64,000 nucleotides of DNA from Melieria omissa (taxonomy: Eukaryota; Arthropoda; Insecta; Diptera; Ulidiidae): positions 29,272,298 to 29,336,297 of the forward strand of contig OZ020267.1 in assembly GCA_963971225.1 (NCBI GenBank), in the 5' to 3' direction. The translations under genes were made by a program, and so were the position numbers. Below, piece by piece: positions 22,723 to 35,072 of the stretch. The notes under the pieces are model-generated. The model saw only the letters and a list, made by a program, of their open reading frames with translations, did no database searches and was not told where the DNA came from. Within the stretch, counting starts at the first letter, position 1. Each line of letters opens with the position of its first letter.

Positions 22723-23815
22723 TATATTTACTTAATCAAATTTGCAATAACTCTTACATAAATAGCTGAAAATTGAATTCAAATATTTCAACAACTGGCC
22801 TTTTTGATGTATCAAATTGAAAAAATGTTTTTTTATAAGTTTAAACACTTTTTATTGTTTAACCCTATCGCTACATTTTACTGGGGAAAGTTAAAATTTT
22901 ATAGTTTACGTTTTAGGCTTCTATATGGTTAGAAACATTTCATAAGCAATTTTTAATTTTAATACTCGGACCCTGTATTTTAGAATGTTTTTTTATGAGA
23001 GCAACCATATCGTTGTAGCTGTAATAATTAAAAAAAAATTTGAATATTTCTTCATTTACTTCAGTCAAATTAAAACAAAAAGTTTCTAAATTGAAAGAAA
23101 ACGTCAAATTAAAAAGTTATCTAATTTGTCTGCTTCTTCTTCCTTGACTATGTCAAGATATACCATTAAAAAAACGTGTATGTATTTACAAAAACAACTG
23201 GTCTTGCTTACATTTTGTTAGGGATGAAAAGTTTTGGTACAGATAAAAATTCCGCGACACTTTCAAAATGAAGAATTTTCATTAAAATGTGCATGAAAAC
23301 AGTGGAATAAGCAAAAAATTAAAAAAAAAAGCATAAATGCGAACGCAGTTCAGAATGAAAATGTATATTTAAGTGTCCTTAGAACAAGTTTTGTAAGAGT
23401 TGACAAAATTAAATTAATCGCATACTCACCATGCGAGGAAGAAGTTTTCGATAGTAGAATCTATAAAGTGATAAAGAATCACAGTATCAAGAACATACAG
23501 AATACTACGCAATATTACAATAGGGTTTTGCGATTATAAATTTGGTAAGTTGGTTGTACTTTCAGTTGCATGTATTTGTTTTTGTAAAGTTACAAAATTT
23601 ACCACAAAAACCAAGAATACACAATACAAGACCAAAAACCACAGATCGACTTGGCTTATATTTACTTAATCGAATTTGCAATAAATCTTACATAAACAGC
23701 TTGAAATTGAATTCAAATATTTCAACAACTGGACAATTTTATACATCCACACATAACAAATTTAAAAAGGTTCTTTTTTTTATTAGTTAAACATGTTTTA
23801 TTGTTTAATCAAATG
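22723..23815. repeat. Direct repeat pair (about 140 bp), one copy hit by a TTAA element
   Basis: The segment 22,723-22,862 (TATATTTACTTAATCAAATT through TTTATTGTTTAA) is repeated at about 23,658-23,808 (TATATTTACTTAATCGAATT through TTTATTGTTTAA). In the first copy a family B element starts exactly after TTAA. In the second the sequence continues TCAAATG, so it is the empty site. Confidence 0.75.
22863..23180. mobile_element. TTAA element, family B, 3'-truncated
   Basis: It begins CCCTATCGCTACATTTTACT after TTAA (22,859-22,862), one mismatch from the family end CCCTTTCGCTAC. It follows family B through GACTATGTCAAGATATACC and then diverges near 23,180. The right end with CGAAAGGG is missing. 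Confidence 0.75.
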
Positions 23816-26723
23816 TTCGACTTTTTAATATTATTAACTGTGGTTTTCTCTTTTAAGAAACTACCTTTTATCGCGAATATTGCAATCTAAAATTCAAACC
23901 CTTTTTCAATAAACACTTTTGATGCGTAAAACAATTTCCCACAGCTACTGAATATCGAATTTCAACATAACAGCTGTTCCATGTCAGCCATTATCTTGTC
24001 TGTTTGTCGAAATACTCACAACGAAAAGCAACCCTGTTGGTAGTGTTGCAGTTCAATCACACCAGCTGGAAGTTAAAATTGGCTGCTTTCGAACATTCAT
24101 CTCGTACGTTTGCCAACACATTATTCAGCCATTTAAACAATTTGTTTCTTAAAAATTAAACATTTCTACAAACAACCAACATTCGCCCACACATATGTTG
24201 CAAAAGTGCGCCCAGATAAGTAACAACGTGGTGCTTCTCCATTTGACAACTGTGCCAGCAGACAAGATGGCATAAAGTGTAATGTGCAATTTGTTTGCGC
24301 ACTTGTGCAACACTGAAACTTTTATACGACAGCCGAGCAAAATGGCGAAGTCTGATTGAGAAATTAAATTTTTCCAAATTTCTAAATTAATCCTGATCAA
24401 ACATACGGAAGAACCGAAAACAAAAAGTAAGTGAAAAACGCAAGTGTGCATAGAGCAGCGAAGTAGCAACGAATTTCGCCACAAATGTGTCGACAAAATA
24501 TTTACATGTGTTGCTGAGTGGTCACGAATGGTTATCAACGCAAGAGAAAAAAGTTCACCATACAATTTTCAAGACGACGTGAATTAACCTCCGAAAAAGC
24601 AGAAAAAACGAAAGAAAAAAAGTTGAACGTCGTCGCTGTCGTCGACTTCGAATGAGGCCAGTGTAGTGGCACGGCATAGCCCGAGTGTGTGTGCGCGAGC
24701 GAGATAAACGTAGTTGGTACGAGTGCGCTGCCTGAATACCGAGACAACAATTTTCAACGTTTTCAAGTCAACTTGCAAAACTTTAGCGGACGGACGGAAT
24801 TCGTCCAACGAGGCGACTTCGAATCCAAAAAAGTGTGATCGTTTCTTTTTCCAATAGAAAAAGAAACACAAGAAAAAGTGCAGAATTTTATGGGAAAACT
24901 GAACGGAATTCAATTAGAAAAATCAAAATCCTGCTGCTAAACGTGTTGAGAAGCGTGTGCGAGAAAATGTTTTGACGCTGTGTGATACCTTCGGGCGCAA
25001 ACAAAGGAAAATTGAAAATTTTTCTTTGGCTCTGTCCTGCCACACTGCTGCGACTCAGCAGCACATCGCCGTGGCCGCTGTCGTCGTCGTCGTCTGCTCG
25101 TGCTCCACGGCAACAGCACGGCTGCTTCGTCACATATTGTGAAAAGTGTTTTCCATATAAATTCGGATCGAGACTTCTGGAGATCTTCGCACGTTCCTCC
25201 CAGCCGTGTGGTGGCTGGTGCGTTTCTTTGCTGTGTCATCTGCGTGTTCCGTGTCGCACCCCCTTCGCAGCGTGTACGCCAGCCCAGCATAGCCGCAGCA
25301 GCAGCAGCACCAGCAGCATAACGTGAGTAACGAGTGTGTAAAGTGTGGAGCGCCAGCAGCACGACCATACCGCCGTCTGGTGCTCCGCCACAGCGCATAC
25401 AACGTGCTTGCGTTTATTTTGGTGAAATTGAATGCGGATACATGAGGTGGCCTGTGCGCAGTTCCATGTGTGTGCATTTGTTTAAAACTGCAGGCGAGCG
25501 TACTTGAGACAGTGGCTGTCATGTCAGACATTTTTCTGACCAAACATCCAATGAAATCGTTCACGTAGTTTGCATTTTCATTTTTGTGTTACTGGCGACT
25601 TTTACTCAACATTTTTCAGCTGGCCAGTATCATGCGATTTCGTTTTTCTATTTGCTGTGTGCCAGCTCGTGCGTGTGTGTGTGTGTGCCGTCCGTCTGTC
25701 CATCTGGCTGTCCTCGCTACCGCGAGGCCATTGACTGCAAGTAAACTGAAGTCGCGTTTTGTTTGTCCTCCAATGGATGTTTTCATTTATTTAATTTTGT
25801 TCAATACTTTTGTTTTAGTTCAATTACACTGAACACCGAGCGAATTTGCCATTTTGCGTTTTTTAATTACATATTACTTTCTGCAAGGTAAATGTTCGCT
25901 GTGTCTGTTTGCCAGTCATAAGTTCATTGCACATTTTAATTCAATTTTCTATCAGCTACAGCGTTCTGGATTCCGCCGCCCGCTGACGTGCCTCCGCCGA
26001 CAAACCTACCCTTCAGGCGTTGCGTTGCCAGCTGGCCTGTCCGATCCTCAGCACATTTCCAATTCTGATTTTTCCCACTTCCAACACAGTTCAACTCCCA
26101 CAAGGAAGTAAAATCGATCTACGAAATTTGATTTGCATACGCTTTGTGAGGTTTACTTCTTGCATTTCTCTTGCTGGGTTGGCCGCCCGCTTCGAGTTGT
26201 ATTGTTTTATGTTTGGAATGTATCTGTGTGTGTGGTAAATATTAGCATTTTTATCGAATTATACAAGTTTCCCTCACACACTGGCGTGTAAATATTTAAA
26301 TATGCTTATGCGCCTTACCGAGTCATTTCATAAACATTTGTTTTCTCTTTTAGCGACGATTATGCCACTGATTATATAGATTATCACCCGCCACACGACT
26401 TTTTCGTGAAGATGGTTTACGAACTTATTTCAGAAAAGCTGTGCGGCCAATGTGCAGTTTGAAATTAAATAATTCAGTAAAATCATTTCATTCAGTCAGT
26501 AAATTCATTTATGTCAGTAAATATGTATGTAAATGCAATTTAATTCCAGATCCAAACTTCGAGTTTAGGGCACTTCTAAGTACCAGGAACATGTCACTGC
26601 CAAAACTTTCACACATTTTCTAAGAAACCTTTCGCCAATTACCATTGAAAGAAAGCTGTAAATTGTCACTGGGCCATCAATTTTCGTATATGAGTAAAAG
26701 AATCAGTAGTTGACACTATAGTA
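23816..26723. other. Spacer / upstream region of dco
   Basis: AT-rich to about 24,450, then GC-richer and CAG/CGT-rich to 25,800. It includes the candidate 5' UTR exon entered separately. CTGTGTGTGTG-type runs occur near 25,670-25,690. No protein-coding exon is supported. Confidence 0.4.
24450..25322 (+). other. Candidate non-coding 5' exon ending at a splice donor
   Basis: A stretch of about 870 bases rich in AGCAGC and GAAAAAG words, without AT runs, ends CAGCAGCATAAC|GTGAGT at 25,322. That style matches Drosophila 5' UTR exons, and dco lies 9.6 kb downstream on the same strand. The left boundary is a guess. It could equally be an exon of an unannotated non-coding RNA. Confidence 0.25.
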
Positions 26724-27958
26724 AGGACTGCGTCGAATAAAATTGTCCGTTACATTTTTTCACCTACAGTGCTATTGAAAATTTTAAATAAAAAAATTTG
26801 TATCTTAGTGGCTCTGAATTAAATGTCAGAAAATATAATGCCTCCGTTAGAGCCAATAAAAATTTAACGCGGAAATGGCAAGCGAAGTGGAAGTGCGAAA
26901 AAACCTCATTACAATTTTTGAAAAGCAACCTCAGTGCTCTTTTAAAAACATTGCCAAAGAGGTAGGGTCTAACCCTAAAACCATTTCTCGTGTTATTAAA
27001 CGCTTTAAGGAGGACCTGCGTATTGATCGGAAGAAAGGTTCTGGTAAAAAGAAGGGGCCACATGATCATGAAAAGGCAAAGAATATTGTGACCATTCTAA
27101 AGAAGGATCTAAGCATCTCGAGAAGGAAATTGGCGAGGAAGACTGACTGCTCAGAATCTTTCGTGCGCAGAACTATGAAAGAAGCTGGACTGAAGACGTA
27201 CAAGGTGCAGAAAGTACCAGACCGAAACGTCGTCAAGAATGAAACCGCAAAACAACGAGCTGAAAAGCTGGCGCAAGATTTTGTAAAGACATTCGAATGC
27301 TGCCTAATGGATGATGAAACTTATGTTTTAGCAGATTTTTCCCAGCTACCTGGGCAGGAATTTTATACAGCCGATTCTCGAGGAAATATTCCTAAAAAAT
27401 TCAAGTCCAAAAAAGTGACAAAGTTCCCAAAGAAATTCCTTGTGTTGTGGCAAAAGGAGTAGCTCATACGTTACATCGCGTACAACCAACAGCGAAATAT
27501 ATGTGAAGAAATGTTTCCAAAAGATGTTGCTCCCTTTTTTAAGTCAACATGAAGTGTCCATGTTTTTTTGGCCTGACCTCGTTTCATGTTACTACAGCAA
27601 AACGGCTTTAGAGTGGTTCCAACGGAATAAAGTGATTTTGGTACCTAGAAAAGCCAATCCACCTAACTGTCCAGAACTAAGGCCGATCGAGAGATACTGG
27701 GCTTTAGTAAAGAGAAAGATGAAGGTAACCAAAAAAGTTGCCAAAGATCTCCAAGACTTTACTATAAAAACGTTAATTGACGGGGTTCCTGAAAAATTAA
27801 GACTTGTTATTAACACAACATAATATCTGGTTTCTTACTTTGGTTTTGAAATCTGTAAACAATTTTTGAACAAAAATACTTTAATTCATAAAAATCGCAC
27901 TACTGCTTCAAAAGATCTCATCATTTTTGTAACGGACAATTTTATTCGACGCACTTCT
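26724..27958 (+). mobile_element. ITmD37E-type (Tc1/mariner superfamily) transposon
   Basis: A 1,235-bp element flanked by TA (26,722-26,723; 27,959-27,960). The 31-bp inverted repeats match at about 28 positions and share GCGTCGAATAAAATTGTCCG. It carries one transposase gene on the plus strand, now broken by a frameshift, so this copy is not autonomous. The spacing between the second catalytic Asp and the terminal Glu is 37 residues, the hallmark of the ITmD37E group. Confidence 0.9.
26875..27823 (+). pseudogene. Broken DD37E transposase
   Basis: The first frame (26,875-27,462) starts MASEVEVRKNL and holds an N-terminal helix-turn-helix (SFKNIAKEVGSNPKTISRV), a second DNA-binding half (ISRRKLARKTDCSESFVRRT), and the first catalytic Asp in CLMDDETYVL. 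It runs into a stop at 27,460-27,462. The second frame, entered around 27,440-27,460, continues with SSSYVTSRTTNSEIYV, the second Asp in MFFWPDLVSCYY, and the Glu in CPELRPIERYWALVKRKMK, ending at 27,823. About 315 codons in total match the usual length of this family. A single short deletion or insertion near 27,450 explains the break; no other stop is needed. Confidence 0.9.
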
Positions 27959-27960
27959 TA

Positions 27961-30900
27961 TATTCCATTTATGTAGCTGAATAAAATTCTGAAGCTAATC
28001 AAAGATAATATTTTAAGACTTACTTCTGAGCTCATGTAGTGTCACTCAACTTTAAAAAGCTGTACTGAAGCTACGTTCTGAGCTCACGTGTTGGCACCCA
28101 TGCATCAATTCTCTGCTCATATGTTTGTTCTGTTCTTGAAATCTTTCTTACAATCTGTAGTTTTAAGCACCAAATGCAACCATTAGTATATTCTAATAAT
28201 TACAATACACATAAGTAATTACTTGATTACGAATTAGTTAGATGTAGATAAGGACAACCAATAACTTTTTCTGTATTATGAATGTAGACATAGACAGAAC
28301 TACATATTTCTTCCCCTATTGTACAATTTTTAATTTGTTAACTGACCAATCTCTGCTGCTCGAATGCCTTCAAAAAACAAAACAGCCCTAATTTGCATTT
28401 CCAAACTACTGTGAAACAATTGCCGAACAGAACACTCTATTCACATTAATTACGGACGCAGTTATTCTGCCATTGAAATATAGACGAATCCTTCAGCCGT
28501 CAGCAGCATTGAATGCGACAGAACTCGTCGTACCATAACGTTTTATACAACATGCACTGCATGCACGTGTTGTACGCACCATAAATGTAGTTATGAATCT
28601 GCTATTTTCGCCTGCCCACCCCAGGGGCGCGCAGCTCCTCGGCCCGCGCAGCGCCGTGCAACCCTTATGCAATCCTTTCAGGATACACAACAAGCGCTTC
28701 CCCGTCGCAACCTGTGCGGCGACTACAACGCGCGTACGCCGAGTGGTTAAATGCCAAGTTGCTATACGTGGCACGGCGCATTTTCCGCTTTCCACATGCT
28801 GCCTGCCTCGCACATGCGTACGCACATGAATCTACGCATTATTCGATTGTCTGCGTTTGTGATTCGGCCACTCCAAAGTTTGGTAATTGAAATGAAATGA
28901 TATTCTACTATGCAGCAGATATCTCACGCGCGGCGTGCAGTGCTGTGTGTTTTCTGTTGTGTTGTGTGTTGCATGATTGTTGTGGCGGGCTGCTTGACAG
29001 TTGTCTGGTGGTTATTGAAACATCGTGGGTTATTCGTTTCGATGGCTGGCTGGAGATGCGCCGACTAGTTGGCGGGCAACCCCCAAGCGTTCGGTCGCGT
29101 ACGCCGGCGTATGCGAGCTGGAAAAGCGCGCAGAATTAAAGTTCGACTTTTGTGTGCGCAGTTGGTATTTCATATTTCTATTTGTGTCAATTTTTCTAAC
29201 AATTGTCAGACACAAATTTGCTGTCGGTGCTGCGTCAGCGGCCGCTGGTAGCCAGCCATCTGCGTGATACGCCCGTGTGCATCGTTACAGCGGAACCGGA
29301 AGTCAGCTGTAGTGTATGCAATTTTGCACATAAAGCAAAAAACAAAATATGAAAGAAGTGTGAAGCACTTTGTTGTTGGCTGACCGGAATGGTCAGAGGC
29401 CACAAACGAAATTTGAGCACTTCCAATTTGGTGGTTTTCGTCGCTGCTGCGTCTCGCCTGCGTGGTTGCTGGATGCGTTGAACAGTGTGGTGTGCTGTTG
29501 TTACTGCTGTTTGTTGTAGTTGTTTTTATTGTTATTGGTTGGTTGTTGTTAACAATGATTGTTTGATTTATCTCTTCTCTTTCTATCACTCTCTTGCAGC
29601 GAAAGAAAAATATAAACGATAACAACAACAACAAAATAATAACAAAAACTACATCAGCATCATTTCTCATGTTCATGAATAGCATCAGCAGCAGCACCAG
29701 CAACAATCACAACAATAACAAAAACAGTAACACCAGTCACAGCCGCAGCGGTTTGCAGCTTTGAGCCCAACACAACTGTTTATCAGTGTCATTACGTGCG
29801 CCAAGACGCATTCGCTAGCAGCCCCGCACGCCGTTGTCCCCAGCCAGATTGTGAGCATTATCGGCAGCCGCATCATCAGCAGCAACAACAGCGGAGCACG
29901 AGCACGAACAGATCAGGTTGACGCTGCTAAATTGTCGCCGGTGGCTGGAAAGTGTCACGTCGCGCGCGCGCGCACACGTCAAACGATTTTCATCTTTCTA
30001 TCTGTCTCTCGGTTTTCCGCAGTTTGGACACAATTAAAAAATTAACAAGGCAAAACCCAAAATAGAAAAAAAAGCCGCAGCAAAACGTTCATTTGACGAA
30101 AGCAACCAGCGCAGGCAACGTAAAAAAATTGTTGAAAGGGCATAAACGAAATTCGAAAACCCAAAAAATTAGAAAAAAAAAAATAAACAAACATACAAAA
30201 ATCAAATAAAATAGCAGCGGCCAGGCGAAAAGAAAGCCAGCGCGCTGCACTGCTGACGGCGCTATGCTGCTGAGCAACGGTTCTTCGTAAAACACTGCTG
30301 AGAACAAAAACAACAATAACAGTAACAATAAACGCTGCCAGTGCGAAAAGCAAAAGCCAAGTTAAAGTCTGATCAAAGAAAATCAGCCAAAGTATAAAGG
30401 GGGAAGAAAACGCAGCATCGACACGCGGGCAGTCAGTGCAGGAAAAAATAATAGAAAGAACGAAACGCAGAACCACATTTGCCAAGTCGAAACCAAGCTG
30501 AGCTGAAACTGCGCTCAGCCAGCGACGGCAGCAGCAGCAACAACTAGCAAACGTGCCAGCCAACTGCCAGTTAGAAGACAGACAGAACAACAAACAAACC
30601 AGCCAGTCAGCCAGCGAAATAATCGAACAACTGCTAAGCAGGGAACAGCGCACGCTACACTCCGCACCCAGTGTACGGGACCACAAAAGACCGCCGAACC
30701 GACTGAAGCGCCACACTTCTTCAGCTCCACTTCACGCAACCACACCACATCACTGGCCGCTGTTTGTTTAGTTCGTTTGCTGCCACTTTGTATGCCTCTC
30801 CCTTTTCGCCGTCATAAAGCGACTGCGTTTTAGTTTCGGTTTTCTTGGCCAAACAACACACGAAATCAGTAACTTTTTCCAATTTTTTGTGTTGTAACAT

Positions 30901-31206
30901 TCGGTAAGTGAAATTCTGCACCGAGTCCGTGTCTATTAGTTGCAATCGCTCTTTTTGATTCCTTTAGCGTCGTTCTGTCTCTGCCAAACTGTCTGTTCAC
31001 TGCATTGTTTATTTTTGTATGCCAAGTTTCTCATTTCGTCTCTCTTGGTCTTTCAATTGTCCAAATGTAGGATTTGGTTTGGTTTTGATTCTTTGTTTGA
31101 TTTTTATAAAGTTTTGTATTGATGAAAGTGCCATTTCATACATTGACTTTTCGCATAATTGCTCGACGCACGAAGTTATGAGCTACTTTGGGCGCTTTTT
31201 TCGAAT
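27961..31206. other. Spacer / dco upstream region with 5' exon candidate
   Basis: The part at 28,590-29,140 is GC-rich for this window. The part at 29,600-30,900 is CAACAA/CAGCAG and GAAA-rich, like a long 5' UTR. A donor-like GTAAGTG stands at 30,904. Simple CGCGCGCG occurs near 29,962. No coding exon is recognisable. Confidence 0.4.
30040..30903 (+). other. Candidate 5' UTR exon of dco
   Basis: A purine-rich, AAC/CAG-rich segment without long AT runs ends at TTCG|GTAAGTG (30,903/30,904), a strong splice donor. The next good acceptor on this strand in front of the dco start is TTTGTTTTCAG|CACAAG at 34,961. That gives a 4.06-kb intron, and long 5' UTR introns are known for Drosophila dco. 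A TCAGTGCAG initiator-like word lies at about 30,433. The exon start is not determined. Confidence 0.35.
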
Positions 31207-31208
31207 TA

Positions 31209-31424
31209 CAGTGGTGTCTGGATATAGTGAACTAATTATTGCAAGGCATGTTCACAGTATTGAGGTTGTACACTATATCAAGGTTAACATTTTTGTCCAA
31301 AAACTCGTTTTATTTGCTCAAAATACACCTTTTGTTTTTTGCTTGAAATTACTTTCAAAATTTTGTTCAATATTTAGAGGTTCAATGTCAACATTTGGGT
31401 GTTCACTATACCCAGACACGACTG
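31209..31424. mobile_element. TA-flanked miniature inverted-repeat element (pogo/Tc1-like ends)
   Basis: Ends CAGTGGTGTCTGGATATAGT and its inverse (left of the pair CAGTCGTGTCTGGGTATAGT) match at all but two or three of the first 24 positions, with TA on both sides (31,207-31,208; 31,425-31,426). At 216 bp and without a frame it must be mobilised in trans. Confidence 0.8.
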
Positions 31425-31774
31425 TACTATGTTCTTGAATCGTGTAAATTTGTATTCAATAGTTTAAAGTGTCAGCTGTTTTTTCGGAATTATCACAAAA
31501 TACAAAAGCCCATAAAACTATGTTTAAATGTCAAGTTTAAATGTCAAGTTGGCATTTCATTAGCAAGTTGAACTATGAGTATGAACACTAAAAGCTGATT
31601 CCTAGATTAATCAATAGAGATATCAATATTTACAATATTTTTTATTTGCAAATCAAATATTTATTTCCAATCAATGACATAATTCCAATCGATATCTCAT
31701 TTTAGTTGGTCGAAGAAGCAAATTCTGTCTAGAATATTAATTCTTTTGTGCGGTATCCGCTGCTTAGTTGTGAA

Positions 31775-31829
31775 AATGTTATGTCGTATATTATTTATGG
31801 TTCGTTAGAATAATATACGACATAACATT
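31775..31829. repeat. Perfect 21-bp inverted repeat, 13-nt loop
   Basis: The arms at 31,775-31,795 and 31,809-31,829 are exact reverse complements around TATGGTTCGTTAG and contain TTATGTCGTATATT. The word ATGTCGTATAT also occurs in the hairpin inside the Gp93 gene at 46,187. It could be a tiny transposon relic or a cruciform or RNA hairpin; no function is evident. Confidence 0.75.
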
Positions 31830-31976
31830 ATTCGTTCGTTGACATTTCCTGAAAAAAAGAAATCGATATAGAAATCGGGGTTTCTATGTATTCAAAGAAA
31901 TGTATATAGGGTTCAAAGGGGTTTGTTAGAGGATTTCGGTAAATAAAAGAACTTCAAATGCTCCTTTTCACCTTAA

Positions 31977-32854
31977 CCCTTTCGCGACTACTGGGATAAT
32001 ACGTCCAAGCAAGTTTTTAATGACCCTCAAAAAAATTATTAAAATCTTACGACTCAAATCTGGGCCGTTACAACCAGGTCTGGGTACTTTGGGTTCCAGG
32101 CCATGCTGGCATTGAAGGAAACGAACGGGCCGACGAACTGGCAAGGAGGAAAGCTTCCACACCTTTTGTCGGCCCTGAACCCTTTTGTGAATTGGGAAAG
32201 GGAGCTACTTCTATCCTAACGAGAAAGGACGAGATAACCAGAAGGACTCAATACTGGGAAAATCGACCAGGTCTAGAGCACTCCAAGATGGTTATCGGGT
32301 TCTACAATAGGAAAAGATTCGAGGATTGCATGACCCTATCAAAGAATAATCTAAGGATTATCACGGGAATGCTAACAGGGCACTGCAGATTGAATTATCA
32401 TCAGGCCAAACTAGGAATCCGTGAAAACGGGTATTACAGATTCTGCTTGCAGAAAAATGAGACTGCATTACATATACTAGGAGAGTACTCTGTACTCATG
32501 CATATAAGAAAGAAACACCTGGGAGACCATCTTATACCAGGTACGGACTTGATATCCAGAGGTGTAGGAGCATAATTAGCATAAATAAAATTAAAATGGA
32601 TGTCGAACTTACTGACAGTTTGTGAAGTCCAAGAAGGGGGCACAATAGATCTACAGGTCGCGGTGCATCATCCCCATCAATAATAATAATGCGACTCACG
32701 CAAATAGTTTTTCGAGTTCCGTGTTCCCGCATAAAAGGATGATATCAGAATTTGTGAGCATCCAATATAATTGTCTAACCTCAACTTTCATAGCATGCGA
32801 AAATTTCTACTGAGAGTATTTTGAATTTCAAAATTAAACTCCGTTCCGAAAGGG
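31977..32854. mobile_element. TTAA-flanked miniature element, family C (split by a retrotransposon)
   Basis: It begins CCCTTTCGCGACTACTGGGA and ends TTCCGAAAGGG, with TTAA at 31,973-31,976 and 32,855-32,858. Its first 80 bp and a stretch after the insertion align with the 176-bp copy at 17,916; a further 65 bp near the right end is absent from that copy. A 635-bp non-LTR fragment interrupts it. Confidence 0.8.
32057..32691 (+). mobile_element. 5'-truncated non-LTR retrotransposon with RNase H end
   Basis: Bounded by CGACTCA at 32,050-32,056 and 32,692-32,698 and ending in an AAT-repeat tail. The frame through 32,575 reads YNQVWVLWVPGHAGIEGNER, then ADELARRKAST, the C-terminal part of an RNase H domain, then the downstream region with RKDEITRRTQYWEN and MLTGHCRLNYHQAKLG. 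A decayed relative lies at 43,922-44,462. Confidence 0.8.
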
Positions 32855-32858
32855 TTAA

Positions 32859-34961
32859 AGTTTCTTTGTTTCGCTTAAGCATCTATCAATGTACTCGTAC
32901 TTCCAATAGTTTCCCTCTAAGTCCTTGTGATCATCCTGTTCAATGTCAGCCTTGAACAATTTTCAACAATTTGAATCTTGCTGTCTTTTTTTTCGGTTGA
33001 CTAGAGATTGAAAATTCATTAAAATTTATTTTGGAAACCAATTTACATTTTCCAAAAGATTCTACCTCGTTCACCTCCATTACAAACTGTTGGCAATCGA
33101 CTAAAATTGGTCTTTCAAGGTTAAAAAACGCGTAGTAACAACAATTTTCATTGTTCCAATTATTTTTAGTCTTTCAATTTATGAGAATTTAATAGACATT
33201 CTTTTTCTTCGAAAAAATCCCCAACTTTGAGACTTTAACCGCGAAACCTTTCTTGCAATGCGCGATGACGGTAGCGTGAGTCAGCTGCGCCCAAGTCCAA
33301 CTCGATATTCTAACTTGTTTCGCTTCTTGTGTTGGCAAGCTTTATTATCTTCATTCTGCTTTATTGGCAATTTCGTCATCATGTTTGCATACATTTAATA
33401 CGAGCTCGAAGTGTTCGAGTGGCTGTGTGCTTCTTGTACTGTCATACACTGTCACGTTGTTACTTCTTTTTGGTGTTTGTGAATTTCTTTTCTTTTTTTT
33501 TTGCATTTCGAAATCTTCTACGGTTTTCTACCTAACTCTGGAAATCCAGCTGATTCATTGGTGAACGCACTGGGTTGCTTATTTGTTGGTCTGCTTAATC
33601 AAATTTTAAAAATAGCCAAATATTCACACTTTGTGCTACAAGTTTGATTTCCATGCCAAAAGCGAACAAATCATAACCGAGAAATGCTCTTTTCCAATAA
33701 ATCTCAAATGTTTCGAATCTGATTTGCGCTCTTCGTAAGGTGAATGTAATTGTTTCAGTGTTGGAATGTAAGTAAAAGTTGGAATGCCAAAGTTGTAATT
33801 TTCAATAATTGAAGCATTTATGCAAGCACAATGTTGCCGTTTTCTATTCGATTATTTGTCGCACCGATTAGAACCGAAAATTGGTTGCATTCTCCATTTT
33901 GTATTGATTGACATGAGCTCGTTCGCTCGCATCACAGGTTGCCTGCAGCCACGTCCATCGAGTGTCTGCGAATATTTACAATAAACTCGCATTGTGCTCG
34001 GCTCGACTGATAAGCGCTGCCTGCCTGCCGGGGGAGGCGCAAATGTCCGACCGTCTACAATGGAAAATCAATGCGTTTCGAATGGAAGACACTTGTTTTA
34101 TTTTTATACCTACTCATTGTTGGTGGCAGCCGCTAGTAGGTGCGCGCGCTCTCAGTGCTTAGTGCCAGCGTCGCTGTACGTACGTACACCCTGAGGATTA
34201 TAGATTTTCAGTTTCTATTTTTTGCATGGCTTTGTTCTGCACGACGCGACTTTTCTGTTTTTATAAACTTCAATCGAACAGCGCCGACCTACTGCCACCG
34301 ACCAGTAGTCGCACATGCGTCAATGTGTATCGCCAGCAGGCAGGCAGACTGATAGACACGCGGACGGACACTCGACGCGGGATTGCAGTGCGCCCGATGC
34401 GCCATGGTTCGCTTTCTGCTCCACAACAGCGACAGCTGTTTCGTGGCAGCATGTGTGCGTGGACACATTTATGCGTTCGGCACTGTCGCCTTCGCCTCCG
34501 CCTGCCGTTTCCATTTCTTTGGCCGTTTGCTTGTATTCTGTTTTTGTTATTGTTTATCAATTCCTGTTTATGTTGGGTACATTTGTTGGTTTCCGATTTC
34601 CGAAATTCCACAACGCAATAACGAACATCCTTGTCGCCCATTTGCCGCATTTAATCGAACGCATTCCGCGCCAACCACTTTCGCACTCACACATGAATCC
34701 ATCACAATACGAGAAAATAATGTTACTCCGTCAGATTGAATGCAATATGCTTTTTCTGTCTCATTGCAGATTACAAAAGAAACCGCATTGGCGCTATTCA
34801 ATTGCATTTCTTAAAACAGATAAGACTCGACCAAACAAAAGAGGGCGAAAACAAACCAGTTGCCGCTGAAAGAGAATAAAAAAGCGAAAGGTTTTTTAAT
34901 TGTGCAGTTATTCTCACAGCGAAAGCATAAATTAATCTGTTCTTTTTATGTTTGTTTTCAG
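32859..34961 (+). other. Presumed last part of the dco 5' intron
   Basis: No coding exon is supported. The part at 33,900-34,500 is GC-richer with several short overlapping frames on both strands. The stretch ends in TATGTTTGTTTTCAG at 34,961, a good acceptor with a pyrimidine tract, directly before the dco leader. Confidence 0.4.
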
Positions 34962-35072
34962 CACAAGTCTCACCGCGCCCGCGTCACTGCAACCACGTAG
35001 AGAGGTTGCCAGCCACCGCATCACCACCCACCATCCAATTAATAGAACCTACACACACGCACAGACAGCATC
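34962..35072 (+). other. dco: dco 5' leader in the coding exon
   Basis: The leader runs from the acceptor TTTTCAG (ending 34,961) to the ATG at 35,073. It is CA/CC-rich, and no in-frame ATG precedes the start. The context CATCATGG around the ATG is reasonable for fly translation. Confidence 0.6.
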
